Assembly: GCA_038852315.1 (NCBI GenBank)
Contig: JAWCKF010000016.1
Location: 1-38,236, forward strand
DNA length: 38,236 nucleotides
Source of the DNA: COMBO-56-21 sp038852315
GTDB lineage: Archaea; Thermoplasmatota; Thermoplasmata; UBA10834
Direction: 5' to 3'
The notes below the pieces were generated by a model that worked only from the letters and a program-made list of their open reading frames with translations, was not told the origin of the DNA and did no database searches. Within the stretch, counting starts at the first letter, position 1. Each line of letters starts with the position of its first letter. The position numbers and the translations under genes were made by a program. This document shows, piece after piece, positions 8,899 to 17,752 of this stretch.

Positions 8899-9582
8899 TC
8901 AAGACACGAGCGTGCCCTTGAACTTCTTGCCTTCGACAGCGTCCCTGAGGTTCTTGAGGTCCCTTCCATCGACGATCATCAACGGCATCTTCGACCTCTC
9001 GAGCACATGCGCACCCACGGAATCGAAAACCGTGTTTGGTCCAGCGGTGTGGGGTGTCCTTGAAATCAGTGCTATGAGCTCTCTGTGGGACATCTTCGGT
9101 ATCAGCTCCGCTGCTGGATCCTTCTTGGGGTCCGCAGTGAAGGCACCCGGGACCGAGGTCGCGTTCACCAGCCTCACAGCACGGACGCGCTCCGCCAGAA
9201 GTGCGGAGACTGCGTCTGTCGTTATGCCTGGACTGACGCCCCCCATCACGACTATCGAGTGCGTCCTGCCGAGCTGTACCGCCTCTTCGTAGTTCCTCGC
9301 AGGGGAGTGGTTGACTCGCTCTCCGAGAACCGCTATCAGCAGGCGCGCGTTCAGCCGCGTGACCTCGATGCCCATCTCATCGAGATAGCTCTCATCCGCT
9401 CCCAACGCCCTGCCCGCCGTGATGTACTGCCTCGCGATCTTCCCGCCGCCGGTCACCACATACAGCCTGTACTTCCCAGAAAGCCCCAGGAGGACCTTCG
9501 CGAGCGCGCGTATGTAGGCGGTGTCAGGGCCGTCATCCCCTATCAGCACCGAGCCGCCCAGTGACAGGACAACGGTTTCCAT
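8899..9582 (-). CDS. pyrH: UMP kinase (uridylate kinase), archaeal type
   Basis: A 227-residue amino-acid-kinase-fold protein that phosphorylates UMP to UDP in pyrimidine nucleotide synthesis. The N-terminal LSLGGS phosphate loop (residues 6-11) and the VVTGGGKIAR segment (about 43-52) are typical. GGVSPGITTDAVSALLAE forms the nucleotide-site region, and the VNATSVPGAFTADPKKDP stretch matches PyrH family members. The ATG at 9582 is chosen over an in-frame TTG three codons upstream because it starts directly at the first beta-strand. Its promoter is not clear: the TATA-like box at 9594-9603 is too close and better serves prf1 on the other strand. Confidence 0.9.
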   Translation of the reverse strand: METVVLSLGGSVLIGDDGPDTAYIRALAKVLLGLSGKYRLYVVTGGGKIARQYITAGRALGADESYLDEMGIEVTRLNARLLIAVLGERVNHSPARNYEEAVQLGRTHSIVVMGGVSPGITTDAVSALLAERVRAVRLVNATSVPGAFTADPKKDPAAELIPKMSHRELIALISRTPHTAGPNTVFDSVGAHVLERSKMPLMIVDGRDLKNLRDAVEGKKFKGTLVS

Positions 9583-9592
9583 CCTGGTCAAC

Positions 9593-9603
9593 CTTTATAA
9601 TGA
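9593..9603 (+). promoter_or_regulatory. TATA box of prf1-argS
   Basis: CTTTATAATG lies about 49 bp before the prf1 ATG; with the usual 26-bp spacing transcription would start near 9624, leaving a leader of about 23 bases. Confidence 0.45.
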
Positions 9604-9646
9604 CGAACACTCTAACCCGTACAAAAAGCTTCGGACACGGTTCCAG

Positions 9647-10873
9647 ATGACCGAACTGACCGACCTCCAGAAGTACGAGTTCCGGAGGAGCCTCGAAGAG
9701 GTCAAGAAGCTCTCGGGCAGGGGCACGGAATTGATTTCGCTGTATGTGCCCCCGTCGAGGCAGATCTCAGACGTCGCGAACTACCTCAGGAACGAGTACT
9801 CGCAATCATCGAACATCAAGTCGTCTAGCACTCGCAAGAACGTTCAGGCGGCGATATCATCCATCCTGTCTAGGCTCAAGAACTTCAAAACGCCTCCAGA
9901 GAACGGGCTCGTGTTCTTCGTGGGACACCGCTCGATCGGTGCCGACCAGACGGACATGGTGCAGTACGTACTCGAGCCTCCTGAGCCCGTGCCCACCTTC
10001 ATCTACAGGTGTGACTCCCAGTTCTTCACCGAGCCGCTCGAGGCGATGCTGGAGCAGAAGGAGAAGTACGGACTCATAGTCCTCGACAGGAGCGAGGCCA
10101 CGATAGGCATCCTGAACGGCAAGCGGATAATCCCCATAAAGAACATGCAGTCTCTGGTCCCGAGCAAGCATGGCAGGGGCGGACAGTCGGCTCGCAGGTT
10201 CGAGCGACTGATAGAGATCGCCGCGCACGAATACTACAAGAAGGTCGCCGATGTGGCTGCAGAAGCGTTCCTGCCGCAGAAAGACCTGAAGGGCATACTC
10301 GTGGGAGGGCCGGGGCCGACGAAGGACTACTTCGTCAAGAGCGACTACCTGCACTACGAGCTTCAGAAGAAGGTGATAGACACCTTCGACACAGGCTACA
10401 CGGACGAGTACGGGCTGAGAGAACTGGTGGAGAAGTCCCGGGAGGCGCTTAAAGACCTCGACCTCATGAGGGAGAAGAACATAATGCAGAGGCTGTTCGA
10501 GGAGATACGCAAGCCGGATGGGGGGCTCGCCGTTTACGGTGAGGAGCAGGTCAAGAACGCGCTGATGATAGGCGCCGTCGACACGCTCATAATCTCAGAG
10601 GATGTCAGGAGGGTCAAGCTCGGCCTCACCTGCCCCTCTTGCGGAGAGAAGAGGGAGGCGCTGGCAAAGGACTCCGCAGAGGAGGTCAAGTGCGAGAAGT
10701 GCGGTGCGGTGATGAAGGTTGACACCGTGGACGACCTCGTGGGCGAGCTGCACAAACTCGCGGAGGCGAACAACACCAAGGTGGAGTTCGTGTCGGGGGA
10801 GAGCGAAGAGGGCGGGCTCCTCCTCAAGGCCTTCGGTGGCATCGCTGGCATACTCAGGTTCAGGGTGAACTGA
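9647..10873 (+). CDS. prf1: Peptide chain release factor aRF1
   Basis: A 408-residue class-I release factor of the eukaryotic/archaeal type, which reads all three stop codons and triggers peptide release in the ribosome. Visible motifs are NIKS at 56-59 (stop-codon recognition), YRCDSQF at 120-126 (the YxCxxxF element) and GGQ at 178-180 (peptidyl-tRNA hydrolysis). A CPSCG...CEKCG zinc-ribbon insert lies in the C-terminal domain (about 328-350), as in many archaeal aRF1s. The open frame extends to 9521, but the ATG at 9647 directly precedes the conserved KYEFRRSLEEVKKLSGRGTELIS helix. The TGA overlaps the ATG of argS by one base, so translation is probably coupled. Confidence 0.95.
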   Translation: MTELTDLQKYEFRRSLEEVKKLSGRGTELISLYVPPSRQISDVANYLRNEYSQSSNIKSSSTRKNVQAAISSILSRLKNFKTPPENGLVFFVGHRSIGADQTDMVQYVLEPPEPVPTFIYRCDSQFFTEPLEAMLEQKEKYGLIVLDRSEATIGILNGKRIIPIKNMQSLVPSKHGRGGQSARRFERLIEIAAHEYYKKVADVAAEAFLPQKDLKGILVGGPGPTKDYFVKSDYLHYELQKKVIDTFDTGYTDEYGLRELVEKSREALKDLDLMREKNIMQRLFEEIRKPDGGLAVYGEEQVKNALMIGAVDTLIISEDVRRVKLGLTCPSCGEKREALAKDSAEEVKCEKCGAVMKVDTVDDLVGELHKLAEANNTKVEFVSGESEEGGLLLKAFGGIAGILRFRVN

Positions 10874-12597
10874 TGGCAGGGGATGCGTACCAAGAATTCA
10901 AGCGAGAGGCTGCGAGGTTGGTTTCGGACGCCCTCAGGACGGTGGGGGCGGATGTGGCTGTGGTCTTGGACAAGGCGCCCCCTGGCATGGGAGACCTGGC
11001 TTTCCCCTGCTTCCCGCTCGCCAAGAGCCTCAGGCGGGCGCCCGAGGCCATCGCGAGGGACATCGCCTCGGCTGCGAGGCCCGGCGAGCTCGTTGAGAAG
11101 GTGGAGGCGAGGGGCGGCTACGTGAACTTCACTGTCAAGTTCGACAGGCTCGCCCAAGATGCGATCGCCTCGGCTCTGTCCAGGAAGGATGCTTACGGCA
11201 GCCCCGACACGAAGAAAGGCATAAGGGTCCTCGTGGAGCACACCAGCGTCAACCCGACAGGACCTATCCATGTCGGCAGAGCGAGGAATCCGATAATAGG
11301 TGACACGCTCGCTAGGATACTCAGACGCGCTGGGTACGACGTCACGACCGAGTTCTACGTGAACGATGTCGGCCGCCAGGTCGTCACGATGACCTGGGGT
11401 GTGAAGAACATACGCGTGGACAAGGTGCCCGAGAGGGACAAGGACGACTACAGGTATGTGCTGCACTACCAGGCGGCGAGCCAGCGACTTGAGGAGAACC
11501 CCGAGCTGGAGAAGGAGATAGACGAGATGCTCTACAGGCTCGAGCACGGAGATCCCGAGACCGTAAGGCTGACCAGGGAGACCTGCGAGAGAGTATTGGC
11601 GGCGATAACCGAGAGCCTCAGGCGACTCAACATAACGATAGACAGGTTCACATGGGAGTCCAAGTTCGTAGCTGACGGGAGCGTCGACAGAGTCATATCG
11701 AAACTGAAGCAGTCCGAGTACTCCCACGAGAAGGACGGGGCGTACTACCTCGAGCTGGAGAGCTTCGGCATAGCCGGGAGGGAGACCAAATGGTTCTACA
11801 CGCGCTCAGACGGCACATCCGTGTACACCACCAGAGACCTCGCATACCACATGGACAAGTTCACCAGGACGGACATCGCCATCAACATCCTGGGCGAGGA
11901 CCATAAGCTCGCGATGCAGCAGCTGGCCGCGGCTTTGTCTATAATGGGCGTCGACAAGAAGCCGGAGATAGTCTACTACGCCTTCGTATCACTGCCCGAG
12001 GGCAAGATGTCGACCCGCAAGGGAAGAGTGGTCAACCTGGACGACCTGATTGACGAGGCAGTGGAGCTGGCATACGAGGAGGTCAGGAAGCGCAGGACGG
12101 ACCTGCCCGAACAGAGGATGAGGGAGATAGCACGGGTCGTGGGCATCGGGGCGCTCAGGTACAACATCGCGCGGGTTCAGGCGGAGAAGCAGATAGTCTT
12201 CAAGTGGGAGGAGGCGCTCAACTTCGAGGGCAGCAGTGCACCCTTCATACAATACGCGCACGCACGCGCGTGCTCAATCCTCGACAAGGCAGGAGAGTGG
12301 AATAGGGGGGAGTTCGATGCGAGCCTGCTCGCGACGGACTACGAGAAGGACCTCGTGAAGATCATCGCGAGCTTCCCCGCGACCGTCGCTGAATGCGCCG
12401 AGTTCAGAAAGACCCATGTGGTGGCCATCTACGCCCAGGAGCTGGCGGCTCAGTTCAACCAGTTCTACAGGTACGTCCCGGTGCTGAGGGCGGAGGGGAG
12501 GATCAGGAACTCACGTCTTGCGCTGGTGGAGGCCACCATGTGGACCCTCAGGAACGCGCTGGACTGCCTCGGCATAGAGGCCCCCGAGGAGATGTGA
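10873..12597 (+). CDS. argS: Arginyl-tRNA synthetase
   Basis: A 574-residue class-I synthetase that charges tRNA-Arg. The N-terminal additive domain spans about residues 1-105. The HIGH signature appears as HVGRA at 133-137 in the family context SVNPTGPIHVGRARN. The KMSKS-like loop is KMSTRKGR at 378-385; archaeal and many bacterial ArgRS proteins have a degenerate form of this loop. The C-terminal DALR anticodon-binding domain begins at about 455 and contains the characteristic QYAHARACSIL and FNQFYRYVPV segments. It is the second gene of a prf1-argS operon and ends eight bases from the convergent lipoate-ligase stop codon. Confidence 0.96.
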   Translation: MAGDAYQEFKREAARLVSDALRTVGADVAVVLDKAPPGMGDLAFPCFPLAKSLRRAPEAIARDIASAARPGELVEKVEARGGYVNFTVKFDRLAQDAIASALSRKDAYGSPDTKKGIRVLVEHTSVNPTGPIHVGRARNPIIGDTLARILRRAGYDVTTEFYVNDVGRQVVTMTWGVKNIRVDKVPERDKDDYRYVLHYQAASQRLEENPELEKEIDEMLYRLEHGDPETVRLTRETCERVLAAITESLRRLNITIDRFTWESKFVADGSVDRVISKLKQSEYSHEKDGAYYLELESFGIAGRETKWFYTRSDGTSVYTTRDLAYHMDKFTRTDIAINILGEDHKLAMQQLAAALSIMGVDKKPEIVYYAFVSLPEGKMSTRKGRVVNLDDLIDEAVELAYEEVRKRRTDLPEQRMREIARVVGIGALRYNIARVQAEKQIVFKWEEALNFEGSSAPFIQYAHARACSILDKAGEWNRGEFDASLLATDYEKDLVKIIASFPATVAECAEFRKTHVVAIYAQELAAQFNQFYRYVPVLRAEGRIRNSRLALVEATMWTLRNALDCLGIEAPEEM

Positions 12598-12605
12598 GGA
12601 GAAGC

Positions 12606-13355
12606 TCACAACCTCAGGTTCCATTCGTCTTTCCCATAGCGTTCCGTTACAAGCTTCTCCGCCAACGCCACCTCTGTCTGGGTGAGCTCGGAGCTTTCGA
12701 ACCTGACTCCGAACGTTTCGCTCAGCTCGAACGCGATGGCGCCTTTGACAAGATCCATATCAGGCGCCCGGCCGAGCAGCGAAGCCAAGGTCGTCACCCG
12801 TTCCGAAGGCCTCCTTAGGCCGCTCGATCTTGGGACTCTGAGAACCGCATCCATGGTCGCAAGGTCGGTGTCGACTATGACGGTGCCGTGCTGGAGCACA
12901 CTTCCTCCATGTCTCAGCTGGGCGTTCCCCGAGATCTTCCGGCCGCCGACCTCTACATCGTTAGGTGGACGATAGACTGCTTCTAAACCGAACGACGAAA
13001 CCGCCCTCGCTATCGCGGTGCAGATGAGTCTGAAAGAATCGACGATCTCGCCCGGAAGATCCTTCTGCCCGAAGACCAACCCATATATCAGCACCCCAGG
13101 ATCGGTGTATATGGAGCTGCCGCCAGAACGCCTCCTGACCAAAGCCACTCCGCGGCGCCTGCACTCATCGATATCGACGGACTCAGAGACCTTCTGAAAG
13201 TAGCCTATAGACACGGTCGGCGAGGATCGCCTGTAGAAGTGCAGCGTGCCGTACGCGGACTCCGGCGGATGTGCTATGAGTATGGCCTCGTCGATCGCAG
13301 CTGACTCCGCAGGAGCAACGACCCCGCTATCCACAAGGCGCCACGCGCGCGTCAT
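12606..13355 (-). CDS. lplA: Lipoate-protein ligase A family (biotin/lipoate A/B ligase fold)
   Basis: A 249-residue protein with the cofactor-ligase fold. It carries the lipoyl-AMP binding loop RRRSGGSSIY (from about residue 74, cf. RRxxGGGxVxHD) and the catalytic-lysine segment GRKISG with K140. The C-terminal extension ends in a YGKDEWN motif, as in LplA proteins. It activates lipoate and attaches it to a carrier lysine. In Thermoplasma the equivalent large domain needs a separate small LplB subunit; none is visible here. No lipoyl carrier protein (GcvH, E2) is in the window, so the target is unknown, and octanoyl transferase activity cannot be excluded. The ATG at 13355 is preferred to the TTG four codons upstream. 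Confidence 0.85.
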   Translation of the reverse strand: MTRAWRLVDSGVVAPAESAAIDEAILIAHPPESAYGTLHFYRRSSPTVSIGYFQKVSESVDIDECRRRGVALVRRRSGGSSIYTDPGVLIYGLVFGQKDLPGEIVDSFRLICTAIARAVSSFGLEAVYRPPNDVEVGGRKISGNAQLRHGGSVLQHGTVIVDTDLATMDAVLRVPRSSGLRRPSERVTTLASLLGRAPDMDLVKGAIAFELSETFGVRFESSELTQTEVALAEKLVTERYGKDEWNLRL

Positions 13356-13424
13356 CGTAGCTACCAATCACAGGATGAGGAAAGATCAAGTTAAGGAGTT
13401 TACTGGGTTTTCAAGGAGGCGGGG

Positions 13425-16394
13425 CTAGAGCTCCTCCTCCTGCTCACCACCAGCCTTTTCCTTCTCCTTCTTCTCGCGCCTCGGACCCTTCTTCTCGCGT
13501 CTCGCGAGCCTCCGGCTGAAGTAGATGGCGAGCGGCAACAGCACGATCACTGCCAGGACACCGAGCCAGAGTGCCCACTCCTTCCAAGCCGCTGGGTTGA
13601 CCTGCAGCCTGTCGTCGTCACCGACAGTGTAGGAATACGGCCTAAGCTGGTTGTCGCTGGTGACGTTCACCCTGATTGTGTATGTGCCCTTGCTGCTGGG
13701 CGAGTACGGGAACTTCGCGAGCACCGTCTGTCCAGGCTGTATGACGGTGACAACGCTGTTGTTTAGCGTGAACGTGCTCCACGTGCCTATCGCCTTCTGC
13801 TTCCCGTCCGCCTCTATGATGTAGAAGCTCAGGACGACGTTGGTGGCGTTCACGCTTCCCTTGTTCGTGAGGTTGACCATAATGTAGCCCGTCCTGTCCT
13901 CCACCCACGGACTCTCGGGGTCGTACCACACGCTATCCACCTGCACGCTCGGCCTCGGGCCTGAAATCACGATCACCAGCTTGTTCTCGATCTTGTAGTT
14001 GCCGGAGGTGTCGGACACGTTCAGCCGGACCGTGAAGCTGCCTGTCTTCGTGTAGTTGTGCGTGACGTTGTAGGCCCCCTCTGCACCTGTGCCGTTCAGC
14101 CAGGAGTTGTCTCCGAAATCCCACGAGAAGTACAGCTCGTCTCTCGAGTCGACGTTGTCGTAGGTGTCGTTGGCGGAGAAGATGACTGTGGTGTTCTCCA
14201 TTATCGTGTCGCCCCACGTCGCGTTCTTGAAGACATATATCACAGTGGGCGCAGAGGTGTCGTTCACCTTCACGATCAAGGTTGTGTTCGCCCAGTTGCC
14301 CACGACGTCAGTGACGTTGAGCACCACGGTGTACGTCCCCGAACGCTCGTACGAATGGGACACGTTCTGCTCGTTGGCCGTCCACGGTATCTCGCTGGAC
14401 TTGTTTCCGTCGCCCCACTCGAACTGGACATGGTCTATCACGCCCAGACGGTCGCCGGCGACAACTGCATCGTCAACGGAGGATGTCGCGTTGAAGTACA
14501 CCAACTCGCGCTGATCCACTGCTATGGAGTTGCTGACCGGGTCGACGGGTTTGTCCTTCACGGTTATGACGGGCGTCGGTGCAAGACCATCACATGTCAC
14601 ATTGATCTCGGTCCAGTTGGTGAGTCCGGCGACATCCGTCACAGTGAGGTTGACGACCACGCTGGCTGCAGTCACATACTTGTGGACCACAGATTGCTCC
14701 CGAGTCACCACATCCGGTGAACCGTCACCGAACCTCCACGTGAACGTCAATGGGTTGCCGTTCGGGTCCTCCGACTCGCTGGCCTTCAGCGTCACGTTCT
14801 TCCCGACGGCCACGATGTAGCGCGTGACATTGCCGTCATCCATCACAGCGTAGGCATAGTCAGGATCCTCGACCGAGGCGCCGGCCGAGGGCTTGACCGA
14901 CTTCTCGAACATCAGCGTCACTGTCTCGGTCACGCCGCTTATCGAAGTCGATGGATCTATCGAGACCGTCGTGTAGCCCCTGACGGTCACCTGACTGGTG
15001 CTGCTGTTGGCCACCAGCTCGTAGCTCCCAGGCAGGGCGATGGCGTACTTCCGATCCACCGAGCTCGTGTCGTATCTCACGTACGCAGCAGAGGAGTAAC
15101 TCGGGGCACCCACATCCAGTCCGCTGCCAGAGATAGGGGCATACCCGCATGTGCAAGAGTACCTGACGCCCGACATGTCGGTCACAGGGGCGTTGGCAGC
15201 CAGGCCGCTGACCGTTACGGTGCTCGCGCCTGCCTTGTATGCGGTGCCGTTCACCGTCAACAGCCCGTGCGATGACGGATACGGGGAGCCGAAACTCTGG
15301 ACCTTGGTGATGAACATCGATATCTCGTCCGCCTCCAGGACGCCGTCACCGTCGCCGAGCACGAGATCGATCTGCGCCCTAAGGCTGCCCATGTCCGCGT
15401 ACCGCAGGCCAGGGCAGGCATCGTCGTACGACCACATAGTGGTCACTGAGAGCGAGAATGCGTTGAAGTTAGAGCCGTAAGTGAGGTTCGTGTACTCCAC
15501 GCGCTGTGTCTGCGCAGCGAGCTGCGGTATCGATAGCGCGACGTTGCTCGAGACCACGCTTACGCTTGTGACGTATGCGGAAGCGTCATCAGCGTCGACC
15601 ACGAGCGTGAAGTTCCCGGGATAGGCGTCGAAGGCCACGTAGCTCCCGACGCTCTTCAACACCCTAACCACGCCGGGGACCGTGTTATCTTTGTTGATCA
15701 AATACGCCACAACGTTGTGAGCGGGGCCGTTCGCGTCGGAGGCGAAACCTGTCACCCTGAGCGATGGGGACATCGATATGTTCCTCCAACCCGGTCCCGT
15801 CACAGTGACGCTCTCGAGATATGTTGCCAGGCCAGTCTTCATCACTACGAGCAGGTAATCGACCGACGTCCCGAACATGTTGAACACAGCCCTGCCCTCA
15901 GAGTTGGTCAGCTTGGTGGCAACGAACTCCATCGCGCTGGGGTTGTAGAACCCCACCAGCGCATTCATCACGGGGTTCGGTCCCTGCCTGACTGAGACGT
16001 TCCACTCATATCCCTTGTAAGGGAACGCCTCTAACTCGATTGGGGGGACTGTATAGTTGCTGAAGCCGTCGAACGCGAATTCGGCGGCGGTGAGCTTGTC
16101 GTAATGGTTCGGGGCTACCACATCGACCCTGTAGTATCCTGAGGGAGCGTTCGTGACGACATATGAGCTCCTGGCCGCGTTGTAGGTGGCAGCTATCACA
16201 TCGCCGGTGTACACGTTCGTCAGGTTCACCCACGCGTCAGTGACGGCAATCCCGCTCGATCCTACCGGGATGTAGATGTTCTTCTGCGTCGGCGCCTGCG
16301 CCCCTCCCGTGGGCGCAAGCGCGCCCAGCAGCGAGAGCGTCATCACCAGCACAAGAAAACTGGCTGATAGCTTGCTCCATAGGTTCTCATTCAT
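13425..16394 (-). CDS. Exported, membrane-anchored PKD/CARDB surface protein
   Basis: A 989-residue protein with an N-terminal signal peptide (basic start, hydrophobic core, likely cleavage after GGAQA near residue 33). Several carboxypeptidase-regulatory-like/PEGA-type beta domains follow (about 40-300), then an EF-hand/dockerin-like loop GDGDGVLEADE (about 345-358). Three PKD domains come next (about 505-790; FGDGSPD, WGDGNKS and DFGDNSW turns with HKY/HSY/HNY strands) and one CARDB domain (about 800-930). A membrane helix lies at about 941-959 with a highly charged Lys/Glu cytoplasmic tail. Many N-x-S/T sequons suggest N-glycosylation. The architecture matches archaeal cell-surface adhesion or S-layer-associated proteins; no enzyme domain is seen. 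AAGGGGGA precedes the ATG as a good ribosome-binding site, and the stop codon is TAG. Confidence 0.88.
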   Translation of the reverse strand: MNENLWSKLSASFLVLVMTLSLLGALAPTGGAQAPTQKNIYIPVGSSGIAVTDAWVNLTNVYTGDVIAATYNAARSSYVVTNAPSGYYRVDVVAPNHYDKLTAAEFAFDGFSNYTVPPIELEAFPYKGYEWNVSVRQGPNPVMNALVGFYNPSAMEFVATKLTNSEGRAVFNMFGTSVDYLLVVMKTGLATYLESVTVTGPGWRNISMSPSLRVTGFASDANGPAHNVVAYLINKDNTVPGVVRVLKSVGSYVAFDAYPGNFTLVVDADDASAYVTSVSVVSSNVALSIPQLAAQTQRVEYTNLTYGSNFNAFSLSVTTMWSYDDACPGLRYADMGSLRAQIDLVLGDGDGVLEADEISMFITKVQSFGSPYPSSHGLLTVNGTAYKAGASTVTVSGLAANAPVTDMSGVRYSCTCGYAPISGSGLDVGAPSYSSAAYVRYDTSSVDRKYAIALPGSYELVANSSTSQVTVRGYTTVSIDPSTSISGVTETVTLMFEKSVKPSAGASVEDPDYAYAVMDDGNVTRYIVAVGKNVTLKASESEDPNGNPLTFTWRFGDGSPDVVTREQSVVHKYVTAASVVVNLTVTDVAGLTNWTEINVTCDGLAPTPVITVKDKPVDPVSNSIAVDQRELVYFNATSSVDDAVVAGDRLGVIDHVQFEWGDGNKSSEIPWTANEQNVSHSYERSGTYTVVLNVTDVVGNWANTTLIVKVNDTSAPTVIYVFKNATWGDTIMENTTVIFSANDTYDNVDSRDELYFSWDFGDNSWLNGTGAEGAYNVTHNYTKTGSFTVRLNVSDTSGNYKIENKLVIVISGPRPSVQVDSVWYDPESPWVEDRTGYIMVNLTNKGSVNATNVVLSFYIIEADGKQKAIGTWSTFTLNNSVVTVIQPGQTVLAKFPYSPSSKGTYTIRVNVTSDNQLRPYSYTVGDDDRLQVNPAAWKEWALWLGVLAVIVLLPLAIYFSRRLARREKKGPRREKKEKEKAGGEQEEEL

Positions 16395-16473
16395 GCGCTT
16401 TTCCCCCTTAGTCCCAGGGAATCGAAACCGTGACCCCCTATGAGAAAAAGGTATTCCGGCGAATAGATTGCCC

Positions 16474-16484
16474 CTTTATAAGCT
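16474..16484 (-). promoter_or_regulatory. TATA box of the PKD surface-protein gene
   Basis: On the minus strand GCTTATAAAGG preceded by purines is a strong archaeal TATA/BRE. Expected initiation near 16453 leaves a leader of about 60 bases carrying the ribosome-binding site, longer than for most genes here. It lies in the 156-bp gap 16395-16550, in which nothing else is visible. Confidence 0.65.
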
Positions 16485-16550
16485 TTGGGCATCGGGGTGG
16501 GCGGGCAATGAGCATGCCAGTCAGCGCAATCCAGCTTGTCTTATCATAGA

Positions 16551-17708
16551 TCAGGTCACTATCTTCTTGATCTGCCCCGTTTCGATGGCCCGTCGGATCT
16601 CGACAGCCAGCCTCCTGCCCGTGCTCATGTTGGTCCGCCATAGCGTGTTCCCGTACGGGTGCCCCACCCACATGTGGACGTTGGTGCCGCCCCCGACCCT
16701 CGGAGCTACATCGTATATGTAGAACCTCAAGTCCTTGTCTACGCACGTCTGCAGGCAGAAAGGGCCGATTATCCCCGGCGGGAAGTGTTCCTGGACTGCT
16801 TTCACGTACTTCTCTGCCAGGTCGAACGCACCCTCCAAGAGCGACTCCCTCATCGTCGCCGAGTTATGCCCGCATACCGTGTACTCGGGCGTCGCCTGGG
16901 CACCCTCGAGCGTGAGTTGCTGCACCGCCGGCAGCCTGACGTGGCCGTCGAGCGATGTCTCGAACCGCCAGTCGACTCCCAGCAGCTCTATCCGCTCCAT
17001 CCTGGACTCGAGGGGCGAGTAGAAGAAGTCCAGGTTGAATACGGGGCCTATGATGTACTCTTCTATCCTCGCAGACGCGAGGTCCTCTTCAGTTATGACG
17101 TTCTGGAAGATCAAGTCTCGGGATTTTTTTCTGAACTCCTGATAGGATGCGGCCGTGAAGAAACCCCGTTCGAGCTTCTTGACCTTGTGGTGGAGCTTCA
17201 CTATCACCAGACCCGTGATGTCTTTGGGGTCCTCGATCCTCTTCGGGAACGGTAGCCCGGCCCTCTCGAGCAGCCAATAGTAGTCCTTCTCCTCTCCTCG
17301 CTCCTCTGTCCTCAGCAGTGCCCTCGAGCCGACCAGAGGCACGGCAAAATCCTCCTCTATCTCCCTCAGGTCGATGTATGATGTGAACGACCTGTTCGGG
17401 ACGAACAGAACATTCTCCCTCCTGAGGCGTTCCTGATACTCCGGCGCCATCATCTCCTTGAATCTCTTCAGCGTCCAGCACTCGTCTACGACGCCCCTTA
17501 TCACTTTGCCGTGTGCGTCCCGCTGGCATCTGAAGTATCTCGAGTATGTCTTGTCCCTCCCCTCCTGACATATCCCGAGCGTCCGGAAACCCTCCTCCAC
17601 CGCTCCGTCGCAGACGTCCAGCGCGGAGTGGGATGCTACCATGCCTATCTTGGCCTTCCTCAGATCGTATCTGTCGACTATCTCGAAGATCCTCTCCCTG
17701 TCCATCAT
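16551..17708 (-). CDS. purP: FAICAR synthetase PurP (formate-dependent AICAR formyltransferase)
   Basis: A 385-residue ATP-grasp enzyme of the archaeal PurP family. It makes FAICAR from AICAR, formate and ATP in purine synthesis, replacing bacterial PurH transformylase. Family landmarks are the N-terminal ASHSALDVCDGAVEEGF segment (about 25-41), the basic GRDKTYSRYF loop, RALLRTEER, EYIIGPVFNLDFFYSP in the ATP-grasp core, and GPFCLQTCVDKDLRFYIYDVAPR (metal/ATP site). Two ATGs are adjacent (17708 and 17705). A TATA box GTAATATAC lies about 33 bp upstream on the minus strand. Archaea often encode PurP paralogues of uncertain role; this copy looks intact. Confidence 0.92.
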   Translation of the reverse strand: MMDRERIFEIVDRYDLRKAKIGMVASHSALDVCDGAVEEGFRTLGICQEGRDKTYSRYFRCQRDAHGKVIRGVVDECWTLKRFKEMMAPEYQERLRRENVLFVPNRSFTSYIDLREIEEDFAVPLVGSRALLRTEERGEEKDYYWLLERAGLPFPKRIEDPKDITGLVIVKLHHKVKKLERGFFTAASYQEFRKKSRDLIFQNVITEEDLASARIEEYIIGPVFNLDFFYSPLESRMERIELLGVDWRFETSLDGHVRLPAVQQLTLEGAQATPEYTVCGHNSATMRESLLEGAFDLAEKYVKAVQEHFPPGIIGPFCLQTCVDKDLRFYIYDVAPRVGGGTNVHMWVGHPYGNTLWRTNMSTGRRLAVEIRRAIETGQIKKIVT

Positions 17709-17738
17709 ATGCCCGCCCCCGCGTGGTGATTGGGATTG

Positions 17739-17750
17739 GCGTATATTACT
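17739..17750 (-). promoter_or_regulatory. TATA box of purP
   Basis: On the minus strand AGTAATATACG is centred about 36 bp from the purP ATG, so transcription would begin a few bases before it. It sits in the 44-bp gap after the GNAT gene. Confidence 0.5.
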
Positions 17751-17752
17751 GA

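Noticed and set aside
10534..11727. Long minus-strand open frame opposite prf1 and argS
   Set aside because: Both plus-strand genes carry full family motifs; the antisense product is low-complexity and unlike any family.
16395..16550. Possible small RNA or riboswitch in the 156-bp gap upstream of the PKD gene
   Set aside because: Only a TATA box, a leader of about 60 bases and a ribosome-binding site are visible; no stable conserved-looking structure was found by eye.
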